Shown: positions 42,903 through 54,870 of the stretch, piece by piece
Position numbering within the stretch: the first letter of the stretch is position 1
How the letters are laid out: every line of letters begins with the position of its first letter
From: Rubrivivax sp.
GTDB taxonomy: Bacteria > Pseudomonadota > Gammaproteobacteria > Burkholderiales > Burkholderiaceae_C
Direction: 5' to 3'
Assembly (NCBI GenBank): GCA_022843905.1
Contig: JALHMT010000018.1
Location: 48,947-112,946 of the forward strand
Length of the DNA stretch: 64,000 nt
Notes under the pieces: model-generated
What the model was told of the DNA's origin: nothing
Seen by the model: the letters and a program-made list of their open reading frames with translations, nothing else
Database searches by the model: none
Translations under genes and position numbers: made by a program

Positions 42903-43859
42903 TTGGACGATCGCCTCGACCTCCTGCTGCGCGCCCTGGCCGACCGCACGCGCCGTGCTCTGCTCGACCGACTGCGTGATGCGCCGGGCCTCACGCTGAC
43001 CGAACTGCTGTTCGGGTTCGAGCAGAGCCGACAGGCGCTGTCCAAGCACCTGTCGCTGCTGGAAGACGCGGAGCTGGTGGTGCCGGTGTGGCGCGGCCGC
43101 GAGAAGCACCATTACCTGAACCCGGCGCCGCTGCAGGCGCTGCCCACGCGCTGGGTGACCAGCACGGCGCGCGAACACGACGCGGCACTCGGCGCCATGA
43201 GAACCGCGCTGACCACGGCGCAGCTGGCGACCCCCGACGGCAGGGCCGTGCGGGGCACGCTCCTGGCCGTGCCGGCCAGCCCGCGCCAGCGCGCCGTGCC
43301 CGCCGCGAGCCGCGGCGATCCGATCGCCATGCTGCTGGCAGCACCCCCGTCGTCGCTGCTGCAGGGCCAGCCGGTGATGCAGCCCGACGCGCTGGCCGCC
43401 GCCTGCCGCTACCTGGCCGAGACGGCGGCCGCGGTGCAGCGGCTGCTGGAGGCCATGGACGCCGCAGAAGGCCGTCTCCAGCCGGCCGACGGCAGCTTCT
43501 CGCTGGTCGAGCACCTGTGGCATCTGGCCGACATCGAGACCCTGGGCTGGACGGCCCGTTTCCAGCGCATCCTGGACGAGACCCGACCGCACCTGCCGGG
43601 GGTCGACGGCGACCGTCTGGCGCTGGAGAAACACTACCAGGCCCGGCCCTGGCGTGCCGCGGCACGCCGCTTCATCGCGCAGCGCCGCCGTTCGCTGAAG
43701 ACGCTGCAGCAGTTCGACGCCGAGGTGCTGCGCCGCCCCGTGATCTTCGCCGGGGCGCGCACGCGGGCCGGCGGCGTGCTGGCCGCCTGCGTCGCCCACG
43801 ACCTCGACCACCGCCCGGCGATGGCGCAGCGCTGGAGCGAACTGGCGACTTCGCGCTGA
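42903..43859 (+). CDS. ArsR-type winged-helix regulator fused to a DinB domain
   Basis: About 318 residues. The N-terminus (DDRLDLLLRALADRTRRALLDRL, then LTLTELLFGFEQSRQALSKHLSLLEDAELV) is an ArsR-family winged helix for DNA binding. A linker follows, and then from about residue 150 a DinB domain: FSLVEHLWHLADIETLGW, YQARPWRAAARRFIAQRR and CVAHDLDHRPAM, with His in the EHLWHLAD and HDLDH segments as candidate metal ligands. The fusion suggests metal- or ligand-controlled DNA binding, which is inference. The start is doubtful: no ATG is in frame, and TTG 42903, TTG 42888 and GTG 42807 are open. Confidence 0.8.
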   Translation: MDDRLDLLLRALADRTRRALLDRLRDAPGLTLTELLFGFEQSRQALSKHLSLLEDAELVVPVWRGREKHHYLNPAPLQALPTRWVTSTAREHDAALGAMRTALTTAQLATPDGRAVRGTLLAVPASPRQRAVPAASRGDPIAMLLAAPPSSLLQGQPVMQPDALAAACRYLAETAAAVQRLLEAMDAAEGRLQPADGSFSLVEHLWHLADIETLGWTARFQRILDETRPHLPGVDGDRLALEKHYQARPWRAAARRFIAQRRRSLKTLQQFDAEVLRRPVIFAGARTRAGGVLAACVAHDLDHRPAMAQRWSELATSR

Positions 43860-43909
43860 CATCCCCGACACCCCTTTCACGACCCACTGACCCACCTACG
43901 AGGCGGCCC

Positions 43910-44809
43910 ATGCACAACCCCTTCGCCGATGCCCCCACCCCGTCGCTGGCCGATTTCGTCTCGCAGGGCTGGGACCGCCACGCCGGGTCGGCGCGAGAGG
44001 TGGCCGCCGGTCTGCAGGCGCGCGCCTCGGCGATGGTGGCCGACGGCGACGCCGCCGGCGCGATCGGCCTGGCCGAACACATCTGGTTGTCGCACCTGAA
44101 CGAACCCTCCGGCCTCGAAGCCTTCGTCCGGTCGCTGCCCGACGCACTGGCCACCGCCGAACCCACCGCGGCCGCCTTGCAGCGCACGCACTGGGTGCTG
44201 GCCCTGTTGTCAGGCCGCACGCCGCCGCCCACCGCCGAGGCGCTGCGCTGGCGCGGCATGCAGGGCCTGTGGGCGGTGTGGGCCGCCACCGGTCGCGCCG
44301 CGCAGTCCGCCGCGATGCTCCGGCACGAGGCGCCGCAGGCCCTGGCCCATCCCGAGGCCGCCGCGCGCCGCGCCCTGGCAGCGACCTGCAACAACCTGGC
44401 GGCGGAGCTGCAGGAGGGCCCGCGCGGCGATGCCGAGGTCGACGCGCTGATGCTGCTGGCCGCCACCGACGCCGCGCGGCTGTGGCGCTCGGCCGGCACC
44501 TGGGTGCATGCCGAGCGGGCCGAGTACCGCCTGTCCCGCTGCCACGCCGTGCTGGGCCAGGGCGACCAGGCCCTGGTGCATGCCCAGGCCTGCCTGGCCG
44601 GCATCGACGCCCACGCCGACCAGCCCGAGGCCGACGCCTTCGAGCGCTTCTTCGCGCACGAGGCGCTGGCCTGGGCGCAGCAGGCCCGCAGCGACAAGGC
44701 CGCCCTGGCAGCGCAGCGAATGCGCATGCAGCAGCTGCGCGATGAAGTCGTCGACGAGGGTCTGCAGCGCTGGTGCGACGAGGCCCTGGCCACGCTGGCA
44801 GCAGCCTGA
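43910..44809 (+). CDS. Alpha-helical (TPR-like) hypothetical protein
   Basis: A 299-residue soluble, Ala-rich protein made of repeated helix pairs (ADGDAAGAIGLAEHIWLSHL, WRGMQGLWAVWAATGRAAQS, ERAEYRLSRCHAVLGQGDQALVHAQACLAG), compatible with a TPR-like solenoid. I do not recognise a family. GAGGCGG precedes the ATG at 43910. It lies 50 bases after the ArsR-DinB gene and 68 bases before ku on the same strand, so it may belong to either transcript. Confidence 0.7.
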   Translation: MHNPFADAPTPSLADFVSQGWDRHAGSAREVAAGLQARASAMVADGDAAGAIGLAEHIWLSHLNEPSGLEAFVRSLPDALATAEPTAAALQRTHWVLALLSGRTPPPTAEALRWRGMQGLWAVWAATGRAAQSAAMLRHEAPQALAHPEAAARRALAATCNNLAAELQEGPRGDAEVDALMLLAATDAARLWRSAGTWVHAERAEYRLSRCHAVLGQGDQALVHAQACLAGIDAHADQPEADAFERFFAHEALAWAQQARSDKAALAAQRMRMQQLRDEVVDEGLQRWCDEALATLAAA

Positions 44810-44877
44810 AACGCCGGGCCCAGCGGGCCCCCTGGAAACGGATGCACCGCAGGCCCGCCGCTTGCCCGCACCGCGCC

Positions 44878-45789
44878 ATGCCCCGCGTGATCTGGAAAGG
44901 CGCCATCAGCTTCGGCCTCGTGCACGTGCCCGTGGCGCTCTACCCTGCGTCCAGCGAGAGCGGCATCGACTTCGACTGGCTCGACAAGCGCTCGATGGAC
45001 CCGGTGGGCTACAAGCGCATCAACAAGCGCACCGGCAAGGAAATCACCAAGGAACACATCGTGCGCGGCGTCAAGCTGCCCGGCGGCGACTACGTCGTGC
45101 TGGGCGACGACGAGATCAAGGCCGCCTATCCGAAGACGATGCAGACCATCGAGATCGAGTGCTTCGTGCAGCCGACCGAGATTCCGTTCACGATGCTCGA
45201 GAAGCCCTTCTACCTGGAGCCCATCGCCAAGGGCGAGAAGGTCTACACGCTGCTGCGCGAGGCCATGCTGGCGGCCGGCGTGGTGGGCATCGCGCGGCTG
45301 GTGATGCACACCAAGGAACACCTCGCGGTGCTGGTGCCTTCGGGCCCGGCGCTGATGCTGGACACCCTGCGCTGGGCGCACGAGGTGCGGCCCTGGACCG
45401 AGCTCAAGCTGCCACCCGAAGGCCGCCAGGCGGCGAGCCTGAAGGACGCCGAGCTGAAGATGGCCGTGCAGTTGATCGAGGACATGACCGAGCGCTGGCA
45501 ACCCGAGCGCTACGAGGACCGCTTCACGCAGGCCATCCAGGCCCTGGTGGACCGCCGCGCCGAAACGGGCCACACCGAGGCGGTGGAACCGCTGGAAGCC
45601 GGCACCGAGCCCGCCCCCAGCAACGTGGTCGACCTGACCGAGCTGCTCAGGCGCAGCGTGGGCGCGCGCAAGGGCGGCGAGGCAGCGGACGCGCCGAAGA
45701 CCCGGAAGACAGAGGCCGCCCAGCCGGCCCGCAAGGCGCCCGCCAAGGCCATCACCTCGCGCAAGGCCGCGCCGCGCAAGCGGGCCTGA
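44878..45789 (+). CDS. ku: Ku protein for non-homologous end joining
   Basis: A 303-residue bacterial Ku. MPRVIWKGAISFGLVHVPVALYPA is the standard opening. WLDKRSMDPVGYKRINKRTGKEI, FYLEPIAKGEKVYTLLREAM and MHTKEHLAVLVPSG follow the DNA-ring core. The tail (TRKTEAAQPARKAPAKAITS and beyond) is basic and lysine-rich, as in Ku forms that bind DNA ends and recruit LigD. The homodimer threads onto broken ends. It is followed 19 bases later by ligD, so the pair is an operon. An upstream in-frame ATG (44842) is possible but adds unconserved residues. Confidence 0.96.
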   Translation: MPRVIWKGAISFGLVHVPVALYPASSESGIDFDWLDKRSMDPVGYKRINKRTGKEITKEHIVRGVKLPGGDYVVLGDDEIKAAYPKTMQTIEIECFVQPTEIPFTMLEKPFYLEPIAKGEKVYTLLREAMLAAGVVGIARLVMHTKEHLAVLVPSGPALMLDTLRWAHEVRPWTELKLPPEGRQAASLKDAELKMAVQLIEDMTERWQPERYEDRFTQAIQALVDRRAETGHTEAVEPLEAGTEPAPSNVVDLTELLRRSVGARKGGEAADAPKTRKTEAAQPARKAPAKAITSRKAAPRKRA

Positions 45790-45808
45790 CGGCGGCGGCT
45801 GCCCGGCG

Positions 45809-48520
45809 ATGCCCCGCGCACCTGCCGCCGCACGCGTGGCCCCGGCCGGGGCCACCGCGGCCTTGCAGCGCTACCGCGACCGGCGCGACTTCAGCCTGAC
45901 CCCCGAGCCGGCCGACACCACCCCGGCCGAGCCGGGCGCGCAGCGGCGCTTCGTGATCCAGAAGCACGACGCGACGCGGCTGCACTACGACTTCCGCCTG
46001 GAACTGGACGGCGTGCTGCTGAGCTGGGCCGTGCCCAAGGGGCCGAGCCTGGACCCGGCCGTCAAGCGCATGGCGGTGCGCACCGAAGACCACCCGCTGG
46101 CCTATGCGGATTTCGAAGGCCGCATTCCGGCGGGGCAGTACGGCGCAGGCCACGTGATCGTGTGGGACCGCGGCCACTGGCGGCCGGCGGGCGACCCGCA
46201 GGCCGGCCTGGCCGCCGGCAAGCTGGCCTTCGAGCTGCAGGGCGAGAAGCTGGCCGGACACTGGGAGCTGGTGCGTTTGAAGCCGCGCGAGGGCGAGAAG
46301 CAGGAAGCCTGGCTGCTGTTCAAGAAGCGCGATCCGCAGGCCCGGCCGCAGGCCGAGTACGACGTGGTGCAGGCGCTGCCGGACAGCGTGCTGAAGGCCG
46401 TGCCGGCCGTGAAGCCGAAGCTGGCAGCGAAGAAGGCCGCCCCGGCCCGCCGGCCGAAGGATGCCGCGCCGCAGGGCGCCCGGGCCGCGCCGCTGCCCGA
46501 GACCCTGGCGCCGCAGCTGGCCGTGCTGGCCAGCGCCGTGCCGCGCCAGGGGCGCTGGATCTACGAGACCAAGTTCGACGGCTACCGGCTGCTGGTGCGC
46601 ATCGAAGGCGGCGTGCCGCGGCTCATCACGCGGGGCGGTCACGACTGGACCGATCGCATGCCGGCACTGGCCGAGGCGCTGGCCTCGCTGCAGGCCGGCT
46701 CGGCCTGGCTGGACGGCGAGATCGTCGTGTCCGGCACCCCCGGCCCGGGCGCCCGCGGCGGCGGCGACTTCAGCGCGCTGCAGAACGCCTTCGACGGCAC
46801 GCGCACTCCGCAGCGGCGCGCCGGGCGCGGCGGGCCGCCCATCGAGTACTTCGTCTTCGACCTGCTCTACTTCGAAGGGCACGACCTGCGCGACGCACCG
46901 CTCTACGCGCGGCAGGCGCTGTTGCGGCAATGGTTGCAGCCGCACCTGGAAGGGGACAACGGCCCGCTTCACCTCAGCCTGCCGCGGGGCGAAGGCGGCG
47001 GCGATCTCGCCGACGGGCTGCTGCGGCAGGCCTGCGCCGCGCGCCTGGAAGGGCTGATCGCCAAGCGCGCCGATGCACCTCATCGCGGCACGCGCAGCAC
47101 CGACTGGCTGAAGCTGAAGTGCCACCGGCGGCAGGAGTTCGTGGTGGGCGGCTACGTCGAACGCAGCGACGAGGCCGGCGCCGTCGGCAGCCTGCTGCTG
47201 GGCGTGCACGACGACCAGGGGCGGCTGCAGCACGCCGGCAAGGTGGGCACGGGGTGGGACAGCACCGCGGCGCGTGCGCTGCTGAAGACGCTGCGCGGGC
47301 TGGAAACCTCGGTGTCGCCCTTCGAAGCCGGGGCCCTGGCGGCGAACCGCTGGGCACGACAACGCGGCGCCGCGGCAGGTGCCGGCGCCGTGCACTGGGT
47401 CCGGCCGCGCACCGTGGTGGAAGTGAGCTTCGGCGAATGGACGCCTGCCGGCCACATCCGGCACGCGTCCTTCATCGCGGTGCGCAGCGACAAGCCGGCG
47501 CGCGCCATCGTGCGCGAGGAACCGGCGACGGAGACGAGCTTGGCCCCCACGACGATCCGCAAGACCCGCGCGCCGACCGCCGCGCCCGACACTCCACCCG
47601 ACACCCCACCCGTCATCAGCCCGGCATTGAAGAAGCTGAAAGTCTCGCACCCCGATCGCATCGTCGACAGCGCCTCGGGCCACACCAAGCTCGACCTGGT
47701 GCGCTACTACGACAGCGTGGCCGAGTTCATGCTGCCGCACCTGGCACGGCGCCCGGTGGCGCTGGTGCGCGCGCCCTCGGGCGTGGGCGGATCGAGCTTC
47801 TTCCAGAAGCACGGCGGCAAGACCGCCCTGCCCGGCGTGCAGGAGCTCGACCCAGCGCCGTGGCCCGGGCACGATCCGCTGCTGGAAGTGCGCACGCACG
47901 CCGCACTGCTGGGCGCGGCGCAGATGAACGTCATCGAGTTCCACACCTGGAACTCGACCACGAAGAACCTCATGAAGCCCGACCGCATGGTGTTCGACCT
48001 CGACCCCGGCGATGGCGTGGGCTGGCCGGCGATCCGTGAAGGCGCGCTGCTCACGCGCGCGCTGCTGGCGGAACTGGGCCTGCAGAGCTGGCTGAAGACC
48101 AGCGGCGGCAAGGGCCTGCATCTGGTCGTGCCGCTGACCCCGCGCTGGGACTTCACGACCGTCAAGGCCTTCAGCAAGGCCGTGGTCGAGCACTTGTCGC
48201 AGCACGTGCCCGAGCGCTTCGTCGCCAAGAGCGGCCCGGCCAACCGCAAGGGCCGCATCTTCGTCGACTACCTGCGCAACGGCGAAGGCGCCACCACGGT
48301 GGCGGCCTTCTCGGCGCGCGCACGGCCCGGCCTGGGCGTGTCGATGCCGATCGACTGGGACGAACTGGCCGACGTGAAGGCGCCCGACGCCTGGACCATC
48401 GGCAATGCGCACGAGCACCACTCGCGGCGCGGCGCCGACCCCTGGGCCGGCATGGCCGGATCGAAGCAGTCGCTGGCGGGACCGATGAGGGCCTTGGGCT
48501 TCCACAAGCCCGTGGCCTAG
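45809..48520 (+). CDS. ligD: ATP-dependent DNA ligase D (phosphoesterase-ligase-polymerase)
   Basis: A 903-residue multifunctional NHEJ enzyme with domain order PE (about 45-190), LIG (about 230-540) and POL (about 610-895). PE has FVIQKHDATRLHYDFRLE and the DHPLAYADFEGRIPAGQYG metal/catalytic region. LIG has YETKFDGYRLL with the adenylated Lys255, LDGEIVV and EGLIAKR. POL has VFDLDPGDGVGW (catalytic DxD), TSGGKGLHLVVPL and IFVDYLRNGEGATTVAAFS. All three active sites look intact. It repairs double-strand breaks with Ku, mostly in stationary phase. It ends 47 bases before the convergent PEP-CTERM gene. Confidence 0.96.
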   Translation: MPRAPAAARVAPAGATAALQRYRDRRDFSLTPEPADTTPAEPGAQRRFVIQKHDATRLHYDFRLELDGVLLSWAVPKGPSLDPAVKRMAVRTEDHPLAYADFEGRIPAGQYGAGHVIVWDRGHWRPAGDPQAGLAAGKLAFELQGEKLAGHWELVRLKPREGEKQEAWLLFKKRDPQARPQAEYDVVQALPDSVLKAVPAVKPKLAAKKAAPARRPKDAAPQGARAAPLPETLAPQLAVLASAVPRQGRWIYETKFDGYRLLVRIEGGVPRLITRGGHDWTDRMPALAEALASLQAGSAWLDGEIVVSGTPGPGARGGGDFSALQNAFDGTRTPQRRAGRGGPPIEYFVFDLLYFEGHDLRDAPLYARQALLRQWLQPHLEGDNGPLHLSLPRGEGGGDLADGLLRQACAARLEGLIAKRADAPHRGTRSTDWLKLKCHRRQEFVVGGYVERSDEAGAVGSLLLGVHDDQGRLQHAGKVGTGWDSTAARALLKTLRGLETSVSPFEAGALAANRWARQRGAAAGAGAVHWVRPRTVVEVSFGEWTPAGHIRHASFIAVRSDKPARAIVREEPATETSLAPTTIRKTRAPTAAPDTPPDTPPVISPALKKLKVSHPDRIVDSASGHTKLDLVRYYDSVAEFMLPHLARRPVALVRAPSGVGGSSFFQKHGGKTALPGVQELDPAPWPGHDPLLEVRTHAALLGAAQMNVIEFHTWNSTTKNLMKPDRMVFDLDPGDGVGWPAIREGALLTRALLAELGLQSWLKTSGGKGLHLVVPLTPRWDFTTVKAFSKAVVEHLSQHVPERFVAKSGPANRKGRIFVDYLRNGEGATTVAAFSARARPGLGVSMPIDWDELADVKAPDAWTIGNAHEHHSRRGADPWAGMAGSKQSLAGPMRALGFHKPVA

Positions 48521-48566
48521 ACCAGCGCCTGCACCGAAGCGCCGTCGCGCTCGTCATCGCCACGAT

Positions 48567-49382
48567 CTACCGCCGCTTCGCGCGCCGCCGCAGCAGCCGG
48601 GTGCCCAGCAGCGCCGCGGCAGCCAGCGACAGCGTGCCGGGCTCGGGCAGAGCCGGCGTGACGGGGCCGCCGCCATCCGGCGGACCCGCGGGCGGCGGGT
48701 CCTGGCCGAAGCGGAGGTTGTCCAGGCCGATGTTGTCGTGCTGGCCGCCGCCGAGGTTGGAGAAGTCGATGGTCAGCAGCAGTTCACTGCCGAACAGCCC
48801 GTCGGCGAACAGGAACGACGTGTGCCGCGGCCCGGCGAGGTCGCCCTCGACCAGCACGTCGAGTTGCGAGAACAGCAGCCCCGCGTCGCCGATCACGCTG
48901 ACGCCCCGGATCAGGTAGTCGCTGTTCGGCCAGCCCGCGAGGTCGAAGCCGAACAGGCCGACCCGGTGGCCCGGATCGGCGGTCAGCCGCACGGCCAGGA
49001 AGTTCGACGCGTTGTTGGCCAGCAGCACGTTGCTCAGGTCGCCATAGCCCGTCTCCCACAGGGTCACGCCGGCGCCGGCCGGCGAGGCCGCACCGGAAAA
49101 GATCTCGACGCTCACGTTGGGCGTGAAGCCTTCGCCGGCCTGGCCGTAGGTGAACTGCCCCCCGGGCACGTTCATCGGGCTGCCTACGACCCGGTCGCCG
49201 TAGTCCAGCGGCACCGTGGCGCCGCCGAAGGTGGGAATGACCGGGTTGCCGGCCGACGCGCCGCGCACCTGGTCGAAGGTGAGGATCGTGGACGAAGCAG
49301 GCGCCGCAGCGGCCAGTGCCGCCAGCAGGGCTGCAGCGCGGGCGGTCGACCGCCCGCGCGAACAGGTCAGGTGCAGAGACAT
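48567..49382 (-). CDS. PEP-CTERM sorting-domain protein
   Basis: A 271-residue exported protein. The signal peptide is RAAALLAALAAAAPASSTIL. The middle is beta-rich and resembles other PEP-CTERM extracellular proteins (TLWETGYGDLSNVLLANN, RVGLFGFDLAGW, LLTIDFSNLGGGQHDNIGLDNLRFG). The C-terminus PALPEPGTLSLAAAALLG and a basic RRRAKRR tail form the PEP-CTERM signal recognised by exosortase (EpsH/XrtA), which is tied to exopolysaccharide production. GGAAAGGGG before the ATG at 49382 is a good ribosome site. The kinase gene lies upstream on the same strand, 137 bases away. Confidence 0.92.
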   Translation of the reverse strand: MSLHLTCSRGRSTARAAALLAALAAAAPASSTILTFDQVRGASAGNPVIPTFGGATVPLDYGDRVVGSPMNVPGGQFTYGQAGEGFTPNVSVEIFSGAASPAGAGVTLWETGYGDLSNVLLANNASNFLAVRLTADPGHRVGLFGFDLAGWPNSDYLIRGVSVIGDAGLLFSQLDVLVEGDLAGPRHTSFLFADGLFGSELLLTIDFSNLGGGQHDNIGLDNLRFGQDPPPAGPPDGGGPVTPALPEPGTLSLAAAALLGTRLLRRRAKRR

Positions 49383-49519
49383 CGAATTCCCCTTTCCGAG
49401 GAGCTCGCGGATCCGGGACGGGTCCGCTTCCACCTGCACATACCGGATGCCGCGCGGGCAGGGCCCATCGGCGTCTGCCATGAACTGGGGGGTGCGCGCG
49501 CGATCTCCCGCCCCGCCGG

Positions 49520-52372
<2,853 letters not shown>

Positions 52373-52455
52373 CGGCAGATTCCCTTGGCTCCAGGGCAGG
52401 CATCGATGGCTTGAATACCGCTTCTAACCCAGAATGGGCTCACTCCGCGACCCCC

Positions 52456-53085
52456 ATGAACGCCCCTTCCGCCACCCCCGAACCCGCGCCCGCGCAGTCA
52501 CCCGCCCCGGCCGTGCCGGGCCCGGCCGCGGCCTCGGTCACGGCGCTGCTGGACGGTGCGCGCGCTGGCGACCCGCGGGCGATGCAGCAGGTCTTCGCGC
52601 TCGTCTACGACGAGCTGCACCGCCTGGCACGCTCGCATCGGCGCCGCTGGAGCGGCGACGACACCCTGAACACCACGGCGCTGCTGCACGAGGCCTTCAT
52701 CAAGCTCGCCGGCGCCGCCGCGCCGCGGTTCGAGAACCGCCACCACTTCTTTGCCACGGCTTCCAAGGCCATGCGGCAGGTGCTGGTGAACTATGCCGAG
52801 TCGCGGCGGACAGCCAAGCGCGGCGCCGGCGCGCAGCACCTGCCGCTGGAGGACGTGCCGCTGGTGGCCGAGGACGCCATCGACGAACTGCTGGACCTCG
52901 ACCGCGCGATGCGTGCGCTGGAGGACCGCTCACCCCGGCAGTGCCGCGTCGTCGAATGCCGCGTGTTCGGCGGCTTGTCGGTCGAGGAAACGGCCGAGGT
53001 GCTGGGGGTCTCGGCGGCCACGGTGAAGCGCGAGTGGCAGCTGGCCAGCGCCCTGCTCTTCAAGGACCTCTCTCGGCCCGGCTGA
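52456..53085 (+). CDS. ECF-type RNA polymerase sigma factor
   Basis: A 209-residue sigma factor with a Pro/Ala-rich start. Region 2 is LVYDELHRLARSHRRRW, TTALLHEAFIKLAGA and NRHHFFATASKAMRQVLVNYAESRRTAKRG, the pattern of the ECF subgroup found with Ser/Thr kinases. Region 4 is RQCRVVECRVFGGLSVEETAEVLGVSAATVKREWQLASALL, with the helix-turn-helix. No anti-sigma factor gene is adjacent; the divergent kinase at 49520-52372 is the likely controller. It probably acts on the kinase and PEP-CTERM genes, which is inference. Confidence 0.9.
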   Translation: MNAPSATPEPAPAQSPAPAVPGPAAASVTALLDGARAGDPRAMQQVFALVYDELHRLARSHRRRWSGDDTLNTTALLHEAFIKLAGAAAPRFENRHHFFATASKAMRQVLVNYAESRRTAKRGAGAQHLPLEDVPLVAEDAIDELLDLDRAMRALEDRSPRQCRVVECRVFGGLSVEETAEVLGVSAATVKREWQLASALLFKDLSRPG

Positions 53086-53125
53086 ACCGCGACCGGCGGC
53101 GCGCGCCGATGCGCCCGCGCACCTG

Positions 53126-54757
53126 CTAAGCGCGGCCTGGCCCGGCAGGCGCCGCAGCCACGCTGACCAGGTTGCGGCCGGCGTCCTTGGCAACGTAGAG
53201 CGCCGCGTCGGCAGCACGCAGCAGATCCTGGGTGGTCGGGCCGAAGCACGGGAACGAAGCCACGCCGGCGGAGACCGTCATGCGCGGCAGGTCGAGATCA
53301 CGGTAGCGGATGCGCAGCTCTTCGACGCGCTGTCGCATCTCGTTGGCACGCGCCGCGGCCTGCTCGGCGGAGCTGCCCGGCAGCAGCACCGAAAACTCCT
53401 CGCCGCCCAGACGGGCCACGACCTCGCGGCCCTGGAACATCGAACCCAGCAGGTCGCTCACGCTGCGCAGCACGGTGTCTCCGGCATCGTGCCCGTGGGT
53501 GTCGTTGAAGCGCTTGAAGTGGTCGGCGTCCAGCGAGATCACGCTCACCGTGTCGCCGCTGCGGCTGGCCTGCTGAAGGGCCTGGCGGCAGGTGTCGAAG
53601 AAGAAGCGACGGTTGTACAGGCCGGTGAGCGGGTCGCGCGTGGACTGGTCGCGCAGCTCGTCGCGCAGCTTGACGTTGGCGATGGCCAGGCTGATCTGCT
53701 CCGAGCACTGCACCGCGAAGGCACAGGCCTCCTCGTCCATGCGGGCCCGGTCCGCGTCTGCCGTCCCGTCTTCCAGCAAGGCGCCGAAGCGCATGTGCAG
53801 CAGCCCCACCGTGTCGCCATGGGCGATGATGGGCAGGCACAGGTAGGCGGCTGCGGGGCCGGCGGGATCGACGTCGTGCGCGTGTCCGCAGGGGAAGTTG
53901 ACCAGACCCGCACCGTGCTTGAACATGCGCCCTCGGCGCAGCGCCCAGCACTCGTCGGGCTGGAAGTGATCGACGAGCTGCTGCGGCCGGTTCCAGGCGC
54001 AGACGCCGTCCAGCACGTCGCGGGAGTTGCTGTAGACGTAGAGCTCGCCCACGGTGCCGGGGAAGATCTGCGCCATGTAGCGACCGATCACCTGGAACAG
54101 TTCCTGCAGCGTCTTGCAGCTCTGCAGCCACTCGCCCAGCTCCGACAGCAGGCGGGCTTCGCGCTTGCGCTGGCGCTCCAGCTCCAGGCTGTGCTGCGCC
54201 TGCCGGGTCGCCTGCTCGGCGTCGGCCCGGGCCTGCGTCAGTTCGGCCTCGCGCTGCTTGAGTTCGCTGACGTCGAAGGCCAGCCCTGCCACGGCACCAC
54301 TGGACAGCGGGTACTTGGTGAGCCTGAAGTAGCCCAGCTCGCGGTAGTGCCGCAGCACCTGCTTGCCGTCGGCCTGGCGCTGGGCCAGCACACGCTCGGC
54401 CACGGCCTGCTCCAGCTGGTCGGGCGGCAAGTCGCCGCGCAGCTGCTCCCGCACCAGGTCGGCGTAGTGCACGGCGCGCCGGCCGTGGTGGTCTCGGGCG
54501 AAGGTGTGCAGCGCCGGATGCAGCCTGGCATAGGCGGCGTTCGACGCGATCAGGCAGTCGTCGGCGTCGTAGACGCAATAGGCCACCGGGCTCTTCTCGA
54601 TCGCCTCCTTGAAGATGCGGTGTTCCTCGACCAGTCGCGCCAGGGCGTGGGGATCGGCGGCCAGTCGCTTGACGACGGCCTGGACCTCGCCCTCCAGGAC
54701 CGAACTCACGGCCTCGAAGTCGGAGCCTTGGGCGGAGGCCGGCGGGAATCTCTTCAT
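53126..54757 (-). CDS. PAS-GAF-GGDEF diguanylate cyclase
   Basis: A 543-residue cytosolic signalling enzyme making c-di-GMP. A PAS domain is at about 46-165 (IFKEAIEKSPVAYCVYDADDCLI), with a coiled coil at about 170-215. A GAF-type domain follows at about 215-375 (WNRPQQLVDHFQPDECWALRRG, LVNFPCGH, CLPIIAHGDTVGLLHMRF). GGDEF is at about 385-535, with RDPLTGLYNRRFF, SLDADHFKRFNDTHGHDAGD and the A-site RLGGEEFSVLLPG. The inhibitory I-site (RxxD, five residues before) reads REVV, so product inhibition is probably lost. A GTG at 54874 overlapping the GNAT stop (GTGA) could extend the N-terminus by 39 unconserved residues. Confidence 0.93.
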   Translation of the reverse strand: MKRFPPASAQGSDFEAVSSVLEGEVQAVVKRLAADPHALARLVEEHRIFKEAIEKSPVAYCVYDADDCLIASNAAYARLHPALHTFARDHHGRRAVHYADLVREQLRGDLPPDQLEQAVAERVLAQRQADGKQVLRHYRELGYFRLTKYPLSSGAVAGLAFDVSELKQREAELTQARADAEQATRQAQHSLELERQRKREARLLSELGEWLQSCKTLQELFQVIGRYMAQIFPGTVGELYVYSNSRDVLDGVCAWNRPQQLVDHFQPDECWALRRGRMFKHGAGLVNFPCGHAHDVDPAGPAAAYLCLPIIAHGDTVGLLHMRFGALLEDGTADADRARMDEEACAFAVQCSEQISLAIANVKLRDELRDQSTRDPLTGLYNRRFFFDTCRQALQQASRSGDTVSVISLDADHFKRFNDTHGHDAGDTVLRSVSDLLGSMFQGREVVARLGGEEFSVLLPGSSAEQAAARANEMRQRVEELRIRYRDLDLPRMTVSAGVASFPCFGPTTQDLLRAADAALYVAKDAGRNLVSVAAAPAGPGRA

Positions 54758-54870
54758 CCGTGGCTCATCGGCACGGACCAGCCGGAACTGAGCACGCCGC
54801 AGCCCGGTGGCGTGCCGGATTTGGCGATCCGGCCCAGCGCAGGTCGGTGGCGCGGGCGGGAACGCCGGTC

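Noticed and set aside
44878..48520. Anti-phage defence system
   Set aside because: Ku and LigD with intact motifs form a normal NHEJ operon; no nuclease or restriction partner is present.
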